From the NCBI RefSeq assembly GCF_025564065.1, contig NZ_JAMGZK010000054.1:310001-374000 (forward strand): 64,000 nucleotides of DNA, in the 5' to 3' direction. This stretch comes from Silvania hatchlandensis. Lineage in GTDB: Bacteria > Pseudomonadota > Gammaproteobacteria > Enterobacterales > Enterobacteriaceae. Shown here piece by piece: positions 54,868-64,000 of this stretch (its first letter is position 1; each line of letters starts with the position of its first letter). The position numbers were made by a program, and so were the translations under genes. The notes beneath the pieces were generated by a model. It was given only the letters and a program-made list of their open reading frames with translations. It ran no database searches and was not told the origin of the DNA.

Positions 54868-57800
54868 ATGACAGAACAACAAAAACTCACCTTCCCGATG
54901 CTCATGCAACAGCTGGATTCACTGATGCTGCGTGATAAACAGCGGTTTTCCCGCCGTCTGCACGGCGTGAAGAAGGTTAAAAATCCTGATGCACAACAGG
55001 CTATTTATCAGGAGATGGCCAACGAGATCGAACAAGCTGCCGGTAAAGTCGTGCTGCGCGAGGCGTCGCGCCCGACGATTACCTATCCGGAAAACCTGCC
55101 CGTCAGTCAGAAGAAACAGGAAATTCTCGAAGCCGTGCGCGATCACCAGGTGGTGATTGTGGCGGGGGAGACCGGTTCAGGTAAAACCACCCAGTTGCCA
55201 AAAATCTGCATGGAGCTGGGGCGCGGGATCAAAGGTCTGATCGGTCACACCCAGCCGCGTCGTCTGGCAGCGCGCACGGTGGCGAACCGTATTGCCGAAG
55301 AGCTGCAAACCGAGCCGGGCGGCTGTATCGGCTATAAAGTGCGTTTCAGCGATCACGTCAGCGATAACACCATGGTGAAGCTGATGACCGACGGCATCCT
55401 GCTGGCGGAGATCCAGCAGGACCGGATGCTGATGCAGTACGACACCATCATCATTGATGAAGCGCACGAGCGCAGTCTGAACATCGACTTCCTGCTGGGT
55501 TACCTCCGGGAGCTGCTGCCGCGTCGTCCGGATCTGAAAATCATCATTACCTCGGCGACTATCGATCCGGAACGTTTTTCGCGCCACTTTAACAATGCGC
55601 CGATTATCGAAGTCTCCGGTCGTACTTATCCGGTGGATGTGCGCTACCGACCGATTGTCGAAGATGCGGACGATACCGAGCGCGATCAGCTGCAGGCCAT
55701 TTTTGACGCCGTGGATGAGCTGGGCAACGAAAGTCCGGGCGATATCCTGATCTTTATGAGCGGCGAGCGCGAGATCCGCGACACCGCCGATGCGCTCAGC
55801 AAGCGCGACCTGCGCCATACGGAAATTCTGCCGCTGTATGCGCGCCTGTCGAACAGCGAACAGAACCGCGTCTTCCAGGCGCACAGCGGACGCCGCATCG
55901 TGCTGGCGACCAACGTAGCGGAAACCTCGCTCACCGTGCCGGGCATTAAGTACGTGATTGACCCGGGCACGGCGCGCATTAGCCGTTACAGCTACCGCAC
56001 CAAAGTGCAGCGTCTGCCGATTGAGCCGGTTTCCCAGGCCTCGGCCAACCAGCGTAAAGGCCGCTGCGGCCGTGTATCGGAAGGGATCTGTATTCGTCTC
56101 TATTCGGAAGACGATTTCCTGTCACGCCCGGAGTTTACCGACCCGGAGATCCTGCGTACTAACCTGGCCTCAGTGATTTTGCAGATGACCGCCCTGGGGC
56201 TGGGCGATATCGCTGCCTTCCCGTTTGTCGAAGCGCCGGATAAGCGCAATATTCAGGACGGCGTGCGCCTGCTGGAAGAGCTGGGCGCGATTACTACCGA
56301 CGAGCAGGCCACCGTCTACAAGCTGACGCCGATGGGCCGTCAGCTCAGCCAGCTACCGGTGGATCCGCGTCTGGCACGCATGGTGCTGGAGGCGCAGAAA
56401 CACGGCTGCGTGCGCGAGGCGATGATCATCACCTCGGCGCTCTCTATCCAGGATCCGCGCGAGCGGCCGATGGACAAGCAGCAGGCTTCAGATGAAAAAC
56501 ACCGTCGCTTCCACGATAAAGAGTCTGACTTCCTCGCCTTTGTGAACCTGTGGAATTACCTCGGTGAGCAGCAGAAAGCGCTGTCGTCGAACGCCTTCCG
56601 TCGCCAGTGCAAGCTGGATTTCCTGAACTACCTGCGCGTGCGCGAGTGGCAGGACATCTACACCCAGCTGCGCCAGGTGGTGAAAGAGCTGGGCATTCCG
56701 GTGAACAGCGAACCGGCGGAGTACCGCGAAATTCATATTTCGATGCTGACCGGTTTGCTGTCGCATATTGGGATGAAAGATACCGATAAGCAGGAATTTA
56801 CCGGCGCGCGCAACGCCCGTTTCTCGATCTTCCCCGGCTCCGGCTTATTCAAAAAGCCGCCGAAGTGGACGATGGTCGCCGAGCTGGTGGAAACCAGCCG
56901 CCTGTGGGGGCGCATTGCCGCGCGCATCGACCCGGAATGGGTGGAGCCGGTGGCGCAGCATCTGCTGAAACGCTCGTACAGTGAGCCGCACTGGGAGCGG
57001 GCGCAGGGCGCGGTAATGGCCACCGAAAAGGTCACCGTTTACGGCCTGCCGGTGGTAGCCGCGCGTAAGGTCAACTACAGCCAGATCGATCCGGCCCTGT
57101 CGCGGGAGCTGTTTATCCGCCACGCGCTGGTGGAGGGTGACTGGCAGACCCGCCACGCCTTCTTCCGCGATAACCTGAAGCTGCGCAATGAAGTGGAAGA
57201 GCTGGAGCACAAGTCCCGCCGCCGCGACATTCTGGTCGATGACGACACCCTGTTTGAGTTTTATGACCAGCGCATCAGCCACGACGTGGTCTCTGCCCGG
57301 CACTTCGACAGCTGGTGGAAAACGGTCAGCCGCGACACGCCGGATCTGCTCAACTTTGAAAAGAGCATGCTGATCAAAGAGGGCGCAGAGCAGGTCAGCA
57401 AGCTGGACTATCCGAACTTCTGGCATCAGGGCAACTTCAAGCTGCGCCTGACCTACCAGTTTGAACCAGGCACCGATGCCGACGGCGTGACCGTTCACAT
57501 CCCGCTGCCGCTGCTCAATCAGGTGGAAGAGAGCGGCTTTGAGTGGCAAATCCCCGGCCTGCGCCGGGAGCTGATTATTGCCCTGATTAAATCGCTGCCC
57601 AAACCGGTGCGCCGCAACTTTGTCCCTGCGCCGAACTACGCCGAAGCGTTCCTCGGACGCGCCACGCCGCTGGAGCTGCCGCTGCTGGATTCGCTCGAAC
57701 GTGAGCTGCGCCGAATGACCGGCGTCACCATCGACCGGGACGACTGGCACTGGGATCAGGTGCCCGATCACCTGAAAATCAGCTTCCGCGTGCTGGACGA

Positions 57801-58770
57801 CAAGAACAAAAAGCTGCTGGAAGGCCGCTCCCTGACCGAACTGAAAGATGCCCTGAAAGGCAAAGTGCAGGAGACGTTATCTGCGGTTGCCGACGACGGT
57901 ATCGAACAGAGCGGGCTGCATATCTGGAGCTTTGGTCAACTGCCGGAAAGCTACGAACAGAAGCGCGGCAACTACAAGGTGAAAGCCTGGCCGGCGCTGG
58001 TGGATGAACGCGACAGCGTGGCAATTAAGCTGTTCGACAATCCGCAGGAACAGCAGCAGGCGATGTGGCGTGGGCTGCGCCGCTTACTGCTGCTGAACAT
58101 TCCGTCACCAATCAAGTATCTGCACGAAAAACTGCCGAACAAGGCCAAGCTTGGGCTGTACTTTAACCCGTACGGCAAAGTGTTGGATCTGATTGACGAC
58201 TGTATCTCCTGCGGTGTGGATCAGCTGATCAACGCGGCGGGTGGCCCGGTGTGGACCGAAGAGGGCTTTGCGACGCTGCACGAAAAAGTGCGCGCCGAGC
58301 TCAACGACACCGTGGTCACCATCGCGAAGCAGGTCGAGCAGATCCTCACCGCCGTGTTCAATATCAACAAACGCCTGAAAGGGCGCGTGGATATGACCAT
58401 GGCGCTGGGGCTGTCGGACGTGAAGTCGCAGATGGCCGGGCTGGTGTATCGCGGGTTTGTCACCGGCAACGGCTACAAACGCCTTGGCGACACGCTGCGC
58501 TACCTGCAGGCGATTGAAAAACGTCTGGAGAAGATGGCCGTCGATCCGCATCGCGACCGGGCGCAAATGCTGAAGGTCGAGAGCGTGCAGCAGCGCTGGC
58601 AGCAGTGGCTAAACAAACTGCCGCCTGCGCGCCGGGATGACGACGACGTGCAGGAGATCCGCTGGATGATTGAAGAGCTGCGGGTCAGCTTCTTCGCCCA
58701 ACAGCTGGGGACCCCGTATCCGATCTCCGACAAGCGCATTTTGCAGGCGATGGAGCAGATCTCAGCCTAG
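54868..58770 (+). CDS. hrpA: DEAH-box ATP-dependent RNA helicase HrpA
   Basis: Large RNA helicase (1300 residues, E. coli length) implicated in mRNA processing and in rescue of collided ribosomes. Motifs: GETGSGKTTQ (Walker A, about residue 95), TQPRRLAA, DEAHERS, SATI, QRKGRCGRVSEG, then the HA2 and OB domains (about 460-800) and the HrpA-specific C-terminal part (DUF3418). Intact. Confidence 0.97.
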   Translation: MTEQQKLTFPMLMQQLDSLMLRDKQRFSRRLHGVKKVKNPDAQQAIYQEMANEIEQAAGKVVLREASRPTITYPENLPVSQKKQEILEAVRDHQVVIVAGETGSGKTTQLPKICMELGRGIKGLIGHTQPRRLAARTVANRIAEELQTEPGGCIGYKVRFSDHVSDNTMVKLMTDGILLAEIQQDRMLMQYDTIIIDEAHERSLNIDFLLGYLRELLPRRPDLKIIITSATIDPERFSRHFNNAPIIEVSGRTYPVDVRYRPIVEDADDTERDQLQAIFDAVDELGNESPGDILIFMSGEREIRDTADALSKRDLRHTEILPLYARLSNSEQNRVFQAHSGRRIVLATNVAETSLTVPGIKYVIDPGTARISRYSYRTKVQRLPIEPVSQASANQRKGRCGRVSEGICIRLYSEDDFLSRPEFTDPEILRTNLASVILQMTALGLGDIAAFPFVEAPDKRNIQDGVRLLEELGAITTDEQATVYKLTPMGRQLSQLPVDPRLARMVLEAQKHGCVREAMIITSALSIQDPRERPMDKQQASDEKHRRFHDKESDFLAFVNLWNYLGEQQKALSSNAFRRQCKLDFLNYLRVREWQDIYTQLRQVVKELGIPVNSEPAEYREIHISMLTGLLSHIGMKDTDKQEFTGARNARFSIFPGSGLFKKPPKWTMVAELVETSRLWGRIAARIDPEWVEPVAQHLLKRSYSEPHWERAQGAVMATEKVTVYGLPVVAARKVNYSQIDPALSRELFIRHALVEGDWQTRHAFFRDNLKLRNEVEELEHKSRRRDILVDDDTLFEFYDQRISHDVVSARHFDSWWKTVSRDTPDLLNFEKSMLIKEGAEQVSKLDYPNFWHQGNFKLRLTYQFEPGTDADGVTVHIPLPLLNQVEESGFEWQIPGLRRELIIALIKSLPKPVRRNFVPAPNYAEAFLGRATPLELPLLDSLERELRRMTGVTIDRDDWHWDQVPDHLKISFRVLDDKNKKLLEGRSLTELKDALKGKVQETLSAVADDGIEQSGLHIWSFGQLPESYEQKRGNYKVKAWPALVDERDSVAIKLFDNPQEQQQAMWRGLRRLLLLNIPSPIKYLHEKLPNKAKLGLYFNPYGKVLDLIDDCISCGVDQLINAAGGPVWTEEGFATLHEKVRAELNDTVVTIAKQVEQILTAVFNINKRLKGRVDMTMALGLSDVKSQMAGLVYRGFVTGNGYKRLGDTLRYLQAIEKRLEKMAVDPHRDRAQMLKVESVQQRWQQWLNKLPPARRDDDDVQEIRWMIEELRVSFFAQQLGTPYPISDKRILQAMEQISA

Positions 58771-58788
58771 GTAAATGCCGGGCGGCGC

Positions 58789-58809
58789 CCTCTCCTCGTT
58801 GGGGAGAGG
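58789..58809 (+). repeat. CCTCTCC-type palindrome after hrpA
   Basis: CCTCTCC and GGAGAGG arms with a seven-base loop, preceded by GCCGGGCGGCGC. It resembles the palindrome after paaK and may terminate hrpA and the converging efflux operon weakly. Confidence 0.5.
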
Positions 58810-58820
58810 ACAGAAACTGT

Positions 58821-60236
58821 CTACCGGAGTGTGGGCACTCCAGTAGCGCCACCGGGCATCTTTTCAGACCAACCGCCGCCCAGCGCCTTATACAAATCAA
58901 TCTGCGCCAGCAGCAGGTTATTTTTGGCCTGCACCACGCTGGTCTGCACCGAGAACAGCGTGCGCTGGGCGTCCAGCACGTCCAGATACGATGAATAGCC
59001 GTTGCGATAGCGGTTCTGCGCGATCCGCAGCGTCTCCTGCGCCACCTCCTGCTGGGCCACCAGCTCGGTCAACTGTTCGCCAAAGCGGGCGATGGCATCG
59101 AGGCTGTCGTTCACCTCTTTAAAGGCATTGCGCACGGTTTGTTCGTAGCGATACATGGCCTGATTGCGCTGCGACTGGGCGATATCCACCTGCGCATTCA
59201 GCGCCTGACGGTTCAACAGCGGGGCCAGAATGCTGCCGCCGACGCTCCACAGCTCCAGCGGGTTATCCAGCAGGCCGGGCAGGGTGCGATCCTGCAACGA
59301 TCCGGTTGCGGTCAGGTTGATCGAGGGCAGCAGGCTGGCGCGCGAGGCCGCCAGCGTCGCATCGGTCGCGATAAGCTGGCGTTCCGCCTGCACAATATCC
59401 GGGCGGCGATTGAGTAACGACGACGGTAGCTGGGACGGAATACGCAGCGGCGTCAGGACGTCAAAATCCGCGCTGCGGGCGATGGCCCCCGGATTACCGC
59501 CCAGTAGCAGGCTAAGCGCGTTCTCCTGGCGGGCAATCTGATTCTGCACCTGCGGGATCTGCGCCCGGGTCGAGCGCAGTTCGGAGTCGGACTGCATCAG
59601 CTCGAGTCGCGAGCTGTAGCCGGTTTCATACTGCCGTTTTGCCAGCGTAAATGCCTCTTCGCGGGCTTTGAGGGTCGATTGCGTCACCCGGAGCTGCTCG
59701 TCCAGCGCCAGCAGCGTGATGTAGCCTGAGGCCACCGATGCGGCCACGGTCAGATCGGCGGCTGCCGCCGCTGCCTGCTGCGCCTCGAGCGAGGCCTGTG
59801 CGGCATCGGCGGTACGGCGGTTTACACCCCAAATATCCACGTCATAGCTGGCGGTCAGGCTGCCTCGGTACAGGGCCCCGTACACCGGTAGTCCGGTCGC
59901 CGCAGACTGAGAGCGGGCGCGGGTGGCGCTCACCTGTCCATCCAGCGACGGAAACAGGCCGCCGTCAGCGGCGTACACCCGGGCCTGATATTCGTTAATC
60001 CGCTCCCGGGCGATCAACACATCGCTGTTATTACCCAGCGCCTGGTCAACGTAGCGGTTGAGATGGCTGTCGTGAAAGCTGCGCCACCACTGCTGTTCCG
60101 CCGGGCTGGCAGGGCCGCTGCTGGCGCGCCAGCTGGCGGGGATCGCCAGCGTCGGTTTAGCCGGGGCGACATCCACCGACTGACAGGCCGCAAGGGACAG
60201 GGCAATCATTAACGCGGCTACCGGGCGGAGGATCAT
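58821..60236 (-). CDS. NodT-type outer membrane efflux lipoprotein
   Basis: TolC-like outer membrane factor (471 residues) with a lipoprotein signal (lipobox LAAC, Cys near residue 18) as in NodT/OprM proteins. Two repeated OEP domains with long helical segments (for instance LNRYVDQALGNNSDVLIARE and YRNGYSSYLDVLDAQRTLF). It is last in an operon after the membrane-fusion gene and overlaps it by four bases, so it forms the outer channel of a tripartite pump. Closest named relatives would be MdtP or similar; no symbol assigned. Confidence 0.87.
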   Translation of the reverse strand: MILRPVAALMIALSLAACQSVDVAPAKPTLAIPASWRASSGPASPAEQQWWRSFHDSHLNRYVDQALGNNSDVLIARERINEYQARVYAADGGLFPSLDGQVSATRARSQSAATGLPVYGALYRGSLTASYDVDIWGVNRRTADAAQASLEAQQAAAAAADLTVAASVASGYITLLALDEQLRVTQSTLKAREEAFTLAKRQYETGYSSRLELMQSDSELRSTRAQIPQVQNQIARQENALSLLLGGNPGAIARSADFDVLTPLRIPSQLPSSLLNRRPDIVQAERQLIATDATLAASRASLLPSINLTATGSLQDRTLPGLLDNPLELWSVGGSILAPLLNRQALNAQVDIAQSQRNQAMYRYEQTVRNAFKEVNDSLDAIARFGEQLTELVAQQEVAQETLRIAQNRYRNGYSSYLDVLDAQRTLFSVQTSVVQAKNNLLLAQIDLYKALGGGWSEKMPGGATGVPTLR

Positions 60237-61312
60237 TTTTCCTCCCGGGTATCAATCGTGACCTGCACTGACATGCCCGGGCGCAGCAGCGCAGACGCGT
60301 CCGGCTCGCCAAGCACCTCGATGCGCACTGGAATGCGCTGGGCAATCTTGACGAAGTTCCCCGTGGCATTGTCCGGCGTGATGGCACTGAACTCCACCCC
60401 GGTCGCGGGTGAAATGCTCTGCACCCGGCCCTGATAGGCGCGGTCGTTCAGGGCATCAACGGTGAATGTCACCGGCTGGCCGACCCGCAGCGTTGCCAGC
60501 TGCGTCTCTTTAATATTGGCGATCACCCAGTGCTGCGGCGGCACCAGGGTTGTGAGATGGGTTCCGGCGGTCACGTAAGCGCCTAAACGTACCGCAATCT
60601 GTCCCAGCTGGCCGCCGCGTGGGGCAACGATGCGGGTATTTTGCAGGTCGATTTGCGCCAGTTCGAGCGCTGCCCTGGCGTTATCCACGTCCGCCTCTAG
60701 CGCGCCGCGATTGACGATGGCGGTTTGCAGGTCCTGGCGCGACATCTCCAGTGTGGCTTTCGCCTGGTCGATATCGGCGCTGCCCTGGGCGGCGCTCGCC
60801 AGGGCGGCATCCCGCTCACGAATCGACAGGGACCCGTCGGCGGTCAGGTCTTTCACCCGCTTCAGATCGGCCTGGGTTTTCATGCTCTGGGCACGGGCAT
60901 TTTTCAGCGCTGCATCGTTACGCGCAATCACCGCTTCGGCGCTTTTACGCTGCTGCAGGTTGTTATTCAGCGCGGCGATTTTCATCGCCAGTTGCGCTTC
61001 GGCCTGGTGCACGCGCTGGCGGTAGATGCGATCGTCAATCTGCAGCAGCAGGTCGCCTTGTTTTACCTGCTCAAAATCCTGGACATTGACCTTAGTGATG
61101 TAGCCGTTGACCTGCGGGCTGATAAAGGTGGTCTGGCCGCGCACGTAGGCGTTATCGGTGAACTGGGTGTGACGGGTAAACGGCGGCAGTTGCCAGGCGT
61201 AGAGGATCACCAGCACGCCAACGATGCCGATCGCGGCGGCGGCGAACATCGACACCACGCGCAGATTGTTACGGGTATTGGCCTGCTCTTTGGCGGCATC
61301 CTGCTGACTCAT
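60233..61312 (-). CDS. HlyD/EmrA-type membrane fusion protein
   Basis: Periplasmic adaptor of a tripartite pump, 359 residues. One N-terminal transmembrane helix (about 22-42, VVSMFAAAAIGIVGVLVILY), then the biotinyl-lipoyl-like half motif (SPQVNGYITKVNVQDFEQVKQG, split around a helical hairpin of about 100 residues) and a beta-barrel. The ATG at 61312 has AGGAG five bases upstream; a GTG at 61318 is in frame but less likely. Lies between the MFS gene and the outer membrane factor. Confidence 0.88.
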   Translation of the reverse strand: MSQQDAAKEQANTRNNLRVVSMFAAAAIGIVGVLVILYAWQLPPFTRHTQFTDNAYVRGQTTFISPQVNGYITKVNVQDFEQVKQGDLLLQIDDRIYRQRVHQAEAQLAMKIAALNNNLQQRKSAEAVIARNDAALKNARAQSMKTQADLKRVKDLTADGSLSIRERDAALASAAQGSADIDQAKATLEMSRQDLQTAIVNRGALEADVDNARAALELAQIDLQNTRIVAPRGGQLGQIAVRLGAYVTAGTHLTTLVPPQHWVIANIKETQLATLRVGQPVTFTVDALNDRAYQGRVQSISPATGVEFSAITPDNATGNFVKIAQRIPVRIEVLGEPDASALLRPGMSVQVTIDTREEK

Positions 61313-61356
61313 AACCACTCCTGGGAAAACACGTTAATCATTATTGTATAAAACCG

Positions 61357-63009
61357 TTATTTGCTGCCGGTGGCGCGTTTCAGCGCCATATGGGCAGTGA
61401 TGCGCAGGCGCAGCAAGCGCCATAAAATCCACACCAGCGTGACGCTGGCAATGCCCGCCGTCAGAAGATAAGTATCGTTGTAAGCGAGAATATTTGCCTC
61501 CAGCGTGCTGGCGGTCTGCAGCTGAAGCGTGGTCTGGATATTCAGCAGGGCGCTGTCGCCTATCAGGCTCCGGTACATCTGGCTATAGACCTGCAAACGC
61601 TCGTTCACCAGCGGATTGAGTGTGCTGAGCTGATCGGCCAGCAGGCTGGAGTGGTACTTCTCGCGCCAGGTCTGGAAGGTGCCCAGAATGGCGGAACCCA
61701 GCAGGCCGCCAATATTCTGGCTCATGCCAAACAGCACCGAAAAGCTGACCAGGTTACGCGGGTCGGCAATCACACCGCCAATCCCGGCCAGCATCGCCGG
61801 GGCGAGGAAAAAGGCGCTGCCGAACCCCAGCAGGAACTGGCTCACCATCAGTTGGGCCGGGCGGGTGAGGCTGCTGGACTGGCTGTCGAGCAGGGAGGCG
61901 ATAATCATCAATACCAGCGAGGTGACAATCGGCCAGCCGAGGCGCGTCGGTTTTATGGTCAGGCAGCTGGCGACGATGCCGCAGGCGATCCCGGCAAAAA
62001 TTGACCACGCCAGCGATGTCATCTGTTCGTTCTGCAGGCCGACCAGCGTCAGCCAGCCAATCACCCCGGTGTTCTGCTCCGCCAGCACGATGCGGATCAG
62101 CAGCATGATCAACCCGAGGCGCAAAATACTGCCGCTGGAGAGCCAGCGAGTGTTCAGCAGCGGATTACTGCGGTTATGCTCGAAGACAATCGCCGAGACG
62201 ATCAGCACCAGCGACATCGCCAGTGACCAGCCGATCCATGGCGCTTCAAACCACCACTCCAGCCGCCCGAGGGACAGCACCGCGCACAGCAGCGCCATGC
62301 CCGGCGCCAGCAGAACAAAGGTGATAAAATCTTTCTTCTCAAACACTTTGCGCCGATCGCCGGGGGGCAGCTTGAGCGCGATCACGCAGCCGAGCGAGAT
62401 CAACGCCAGCCCGAGTTCAAACAGGTACAATCCGCGCCACTCATCCAGCTGCAGCAATTCGGTGGAGAACAGACGCGCAATGGGGATCGCCAGCGACGAG
62501 CCGGTGATGCCGATGGTAAGGGCTTTCAGGCGGTGTTTCGCAGGCCAGGCCTGGATCTGATAGTAGATCCCCAGCGAGCTGAGGGCCGCGGCCACCATCC
62601 CGTGGGCGGCGCGTACCATCAGGGCAGAGCTGAGATCGTTGACGAACAGGTGGAAAAAGGTCACCAGGACGTACAGCACCAGAAAGCCTTCGGTGAAGGC
62701 GCGCAGGCCAAACTGCTGGCGAAACTTCACCAGCAGCAGATTAATCGACACATTGGTCATCACGTACACCGCAGGCAGCCAGGCGATCTCGGTGGACCAG
62801 GCGGCAAACGTGCCCTGTAAATTCTGCAGGTTGGCGGCCACCATCGCATTGCCCAGCGCGCCGGTCAGGCACACCAGCAGGCCCACCACGCCATAGGCGA
62901 TGCGTTTGGGCGTGCTGTGCAAGGGCGTGGACGGGGAGCCTAACAGCATCGGCTTTTCGTGAGGCTGCCACTCGCGAGGCGAATAGGGGTCGCGTTGAGG
63001 CAGACGCAT
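61357..63009 (-). CDS. MFS transporter of the DHA2 (14-helix, EmrB-like) family
   Basis: Inner membrane proton-driven exporter, 550 residues with about 14 hydrophobic segments, beginning around residue 38 (AYGVVGLLVCLTGALGNAM). The adjacent HlyD adaptor and outer membrane channel define an EmrAB-TolC-like tripartite system, with the order pump, adaptor, channel. Charged start (MRLPQRDPYSPREWQPHEKP) and a weak ribosome site. The substrate is unknown; drug, fatty acid or aromatic export would all fit the family. This operon is not between hrpA and ydcF in K-12. Confidence 0.87.
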   Translation of the reverse strand: MRLPQRDPYSPREWQPHEKPMLLGSPSTPLHSTPKRIAYGVVGLLVCLTGALGNAMVAANLQNLQGTFAAWSTEIAWLPAVYVMTNVSINLLLVKFRQQFGLRAFTEGFLVLYVLVTFFHLFVNDLSSALMVRAAHGMVAAALSSLGIYYQIQAWPAKHRLKALTIGITGSSLAIPIARLFSTELLQLDEWRGLYLFELGLALISLGCVIALKLPPGDRRKVFEKKDFITFVLLAPGMALLCAVLSLGRLEWWFEAPWIGWSLAMSLVLIVSAIVFEHNRSNPLLNTRWLSSGSILRLGLIMLLIRIVLAEQNTGVIGWLTLVGLQNEQMTSLAWSIFAGIACGIVASCLTIKPTRLGWPIVTSLVLMIIASLLDSQSSSLTRPAQLMVSQFLLGFGSAFFLAPAMLAGIGGVIADPRNLVSFSVLFGMSQNIGGLLGSAILGTFQTWREKYHSSLLADQLSTLNPLVNERLQVYSQMYRSLIGDSALLNIQTTLQLQTASTLEANILAYNDTYLLTAGIASVTLVWILWRLLRLRITAHMALKRATGSK

Positions 63010-63197
63010 AACCGTGATACCTATAAAATTAATGAATAGTTAGTGGGCTAATGATTCTAAGTCTGACTCAAATCATTTTTCAAGTGAATATGATAACGCC
63101 GGGTTAATCAAATGTGATCCGGTAAATTTCAGAGAGATCCTCTGTTAACCGGCGACCCGCGCGTTACGCTGAACGTAATAGTAGGAAGGAGGTAATG

Positions 63198-64000
63198 ATG
63201 ACACTCGCAATCTTCCCATGTTTGCCGGATAAAACCCTGGCAGCGGTGAACACCGTCGGCAGCTGGCTTGCCGAAACCGATTTCGACCCCACTCAACCGG
63301 CACCGCAGGCAGAAGGGGTGGTGCTGGCAGGCAACGCGGTGATCCCCACCATCGACACCGCCTGCCGTCTGGCGGCAGAGCTTGCCGTACCTTTGCTTAT
63401 CAGCGGCGGTATCGGTCATTCAACCACGTTCCTGTATGCCGCTATTGCACGCCATCCGCACTACAACCGGGTGCGCACCACCGGTAAAGCCGAAGCCACT
63501 ATTCTGGCGGAGATCGCCCGTGAATTCTGGCACATTCCGCCGGAGCGGGTGCTGGTGGAGGATCAATCCACCAACTGCGGCGAGAACGCGCGCTTTAGCT
63601 GGTCGCTGATGCAGCACCATCCGCTGCCTGCGAAGCGGGTCATTGTGGTGCAGGACCCGACCATGCAGCGCCGCACCATGGCGACCTTCGCCCGGGTGTG
63701 CCGCGACGCGCCTGCTGCGCCCAAGTGGATAAGCCAGCCGGGGATTGTGCCGCAGCTGCAAAACAGCGAAGACGGGCTGGTGTTCAGCGAGGGTGGCGAG
63801 GGGCTGTGGCCCGTCGAGCGCTATCTGTCGCTGGTATTAGGGGAACTGCCGCGTCTGCGCGATGACATCAATGGCTACGGCCCGGCCGGGCGGGATTTTA
63901 TCGTGCACGTGAGCATCCCGGCAGAGGTCGAGGCGGCCTGGCAGGTGCTGCGCAACGACACCATTCTCACCGAAGCGTTGGTCAGTCGCTCTCTGCTGTA
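63198..64000 (+). CDS. ydcF: YdcF, DUF218 protein (3' stop just outside window)
   Basis: DUF218-family protein that binds S-adenosylmethionine in the E. coli structure, with no known reaction. The frame runs 267 residues and ends EALVSRSLL followed by TA, so only the last base of the stop codon is cut off. Conserved blocks: [66 protein letters not shown] lies upstream; ATG at 63198 is preferred over 63195 because of spacing. Divergent from the efflux operon. Confidence 0.92.
   Translation, partial: MTLAIFPCLPDKTLAAVNTVGSWLAETDFDPTQPAPQAEGVVLAGNAVIPTIDTACRLAAELAVPLLISGGIGHSTTFLYAAIARHPHYNRVRTTGKAEATILAEIAREFWHIPPERVLVEDQSTNCGENARFSWSLMQHHPLPAKRVIVVQDPTMQRRTMATFARVCRDAPAAPKWISQPGIVPQLQNSEDGLVFSEGGEGLWPVERYLSLVLGELPRLRDDINGYGPAGRDFIVHVSIPAEVEAAWQVLRNDTILTEALVSRSLL

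Overview
The window is chromosomal DNA of an enterobacterium (Enterobacteriaceae, close to the Enterobacter/Lelliottia/Leclercia/Klebsiella group; the species cannot be fixed because no rRNA or other species marker is present). Most of it follows the gene order of the E. coli K-12 ycjV-to-ydcF region. Coding density is high, and gene functions are called by recalled similarity to E. coli proteins plus motifs visible in the translations.

Layout. (1) 1-11446: ycjV (cut by the window edge), ompG, ycjW, ycjX-ycjF, tyrR, tpx, ycjG, mpaA, mppA: a sugar transport/porin locus, heat-shock GTPase-like genes, the aromatic amino acid regulator, a thiol peroxidase and murein-peptide recycling. (2) 11509-18255: a signalling island with a DJ-1/PfpI protein, the diguanylate cyclase dgcM, a broken MHYT-GGDEF-EAL gene, a chemoreceptor without a periplasmic sensor domain, and zntB. 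(3) 18302-24318: the FNR-activated small RNA fnrS, a small proline-rich protein, dbpA, ttcA (the Rac prophage site in K-12, here empty), four small unassigned genes, ompN and the divergent small RNA micC. (4) 24363-33851: nifJ, ydbJ, hslJ, ldhA, a second small proline-rich protein, and ydbH-ynbE-ydbL (envelope lipid homeostasis). (5) 33852-52584: a complete route for aromatic amines: feaR/feaB/tynA turn phenylethylamine into phenylacetate, paaK activates it to the CoA ester, and paaABCDE, paaG, paaZ, paaF, paaH and paaJ degrade that to acetyl-CoA and succinyl-CoA, with paaI, paaX and paaY as thioesterase, repressor and accessory enzyme. (6) 52585-64000: a 630-base stretch without a credible gene and with degenerate periodic motifs, a RelE-type toxin/NadS-type antitoxin pair with a large perfect palindrome as probable operator, azoR, hrpA, a three-gene tripartite efflux operon, and ydcF (last stop base outside the window).

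Regulatory sites that can be read include a sigma-32-like promoter before ycjX, a TyrR box before tyrR, an FNR site before fnrS, paired FeaR-type sites before feaB and tynA, PaaX-type TGATTC/GAATCA pairs before paaA and paaX, and a CRP-like site between paaZ and paaA. Compared with K-12 (from memory), ycjY-pgrR, the ynaI-uspE-fnr-ogt block, Rac, uspF and ydbA-to-ynbD are absent from their usual positions, while the MHYT gene, the chemoreceptor, the small genes at 21.4-22.6 kb, the toxin-antitoxin pair and the efflux operon are extra. The best leads for something undescribed are the periodic region at 52.7-53.1 kb with its toxin-antitoxin neighbour, the two small Asp/Pro-rich proteins, and the small-gene cluster at the empty Rac site.
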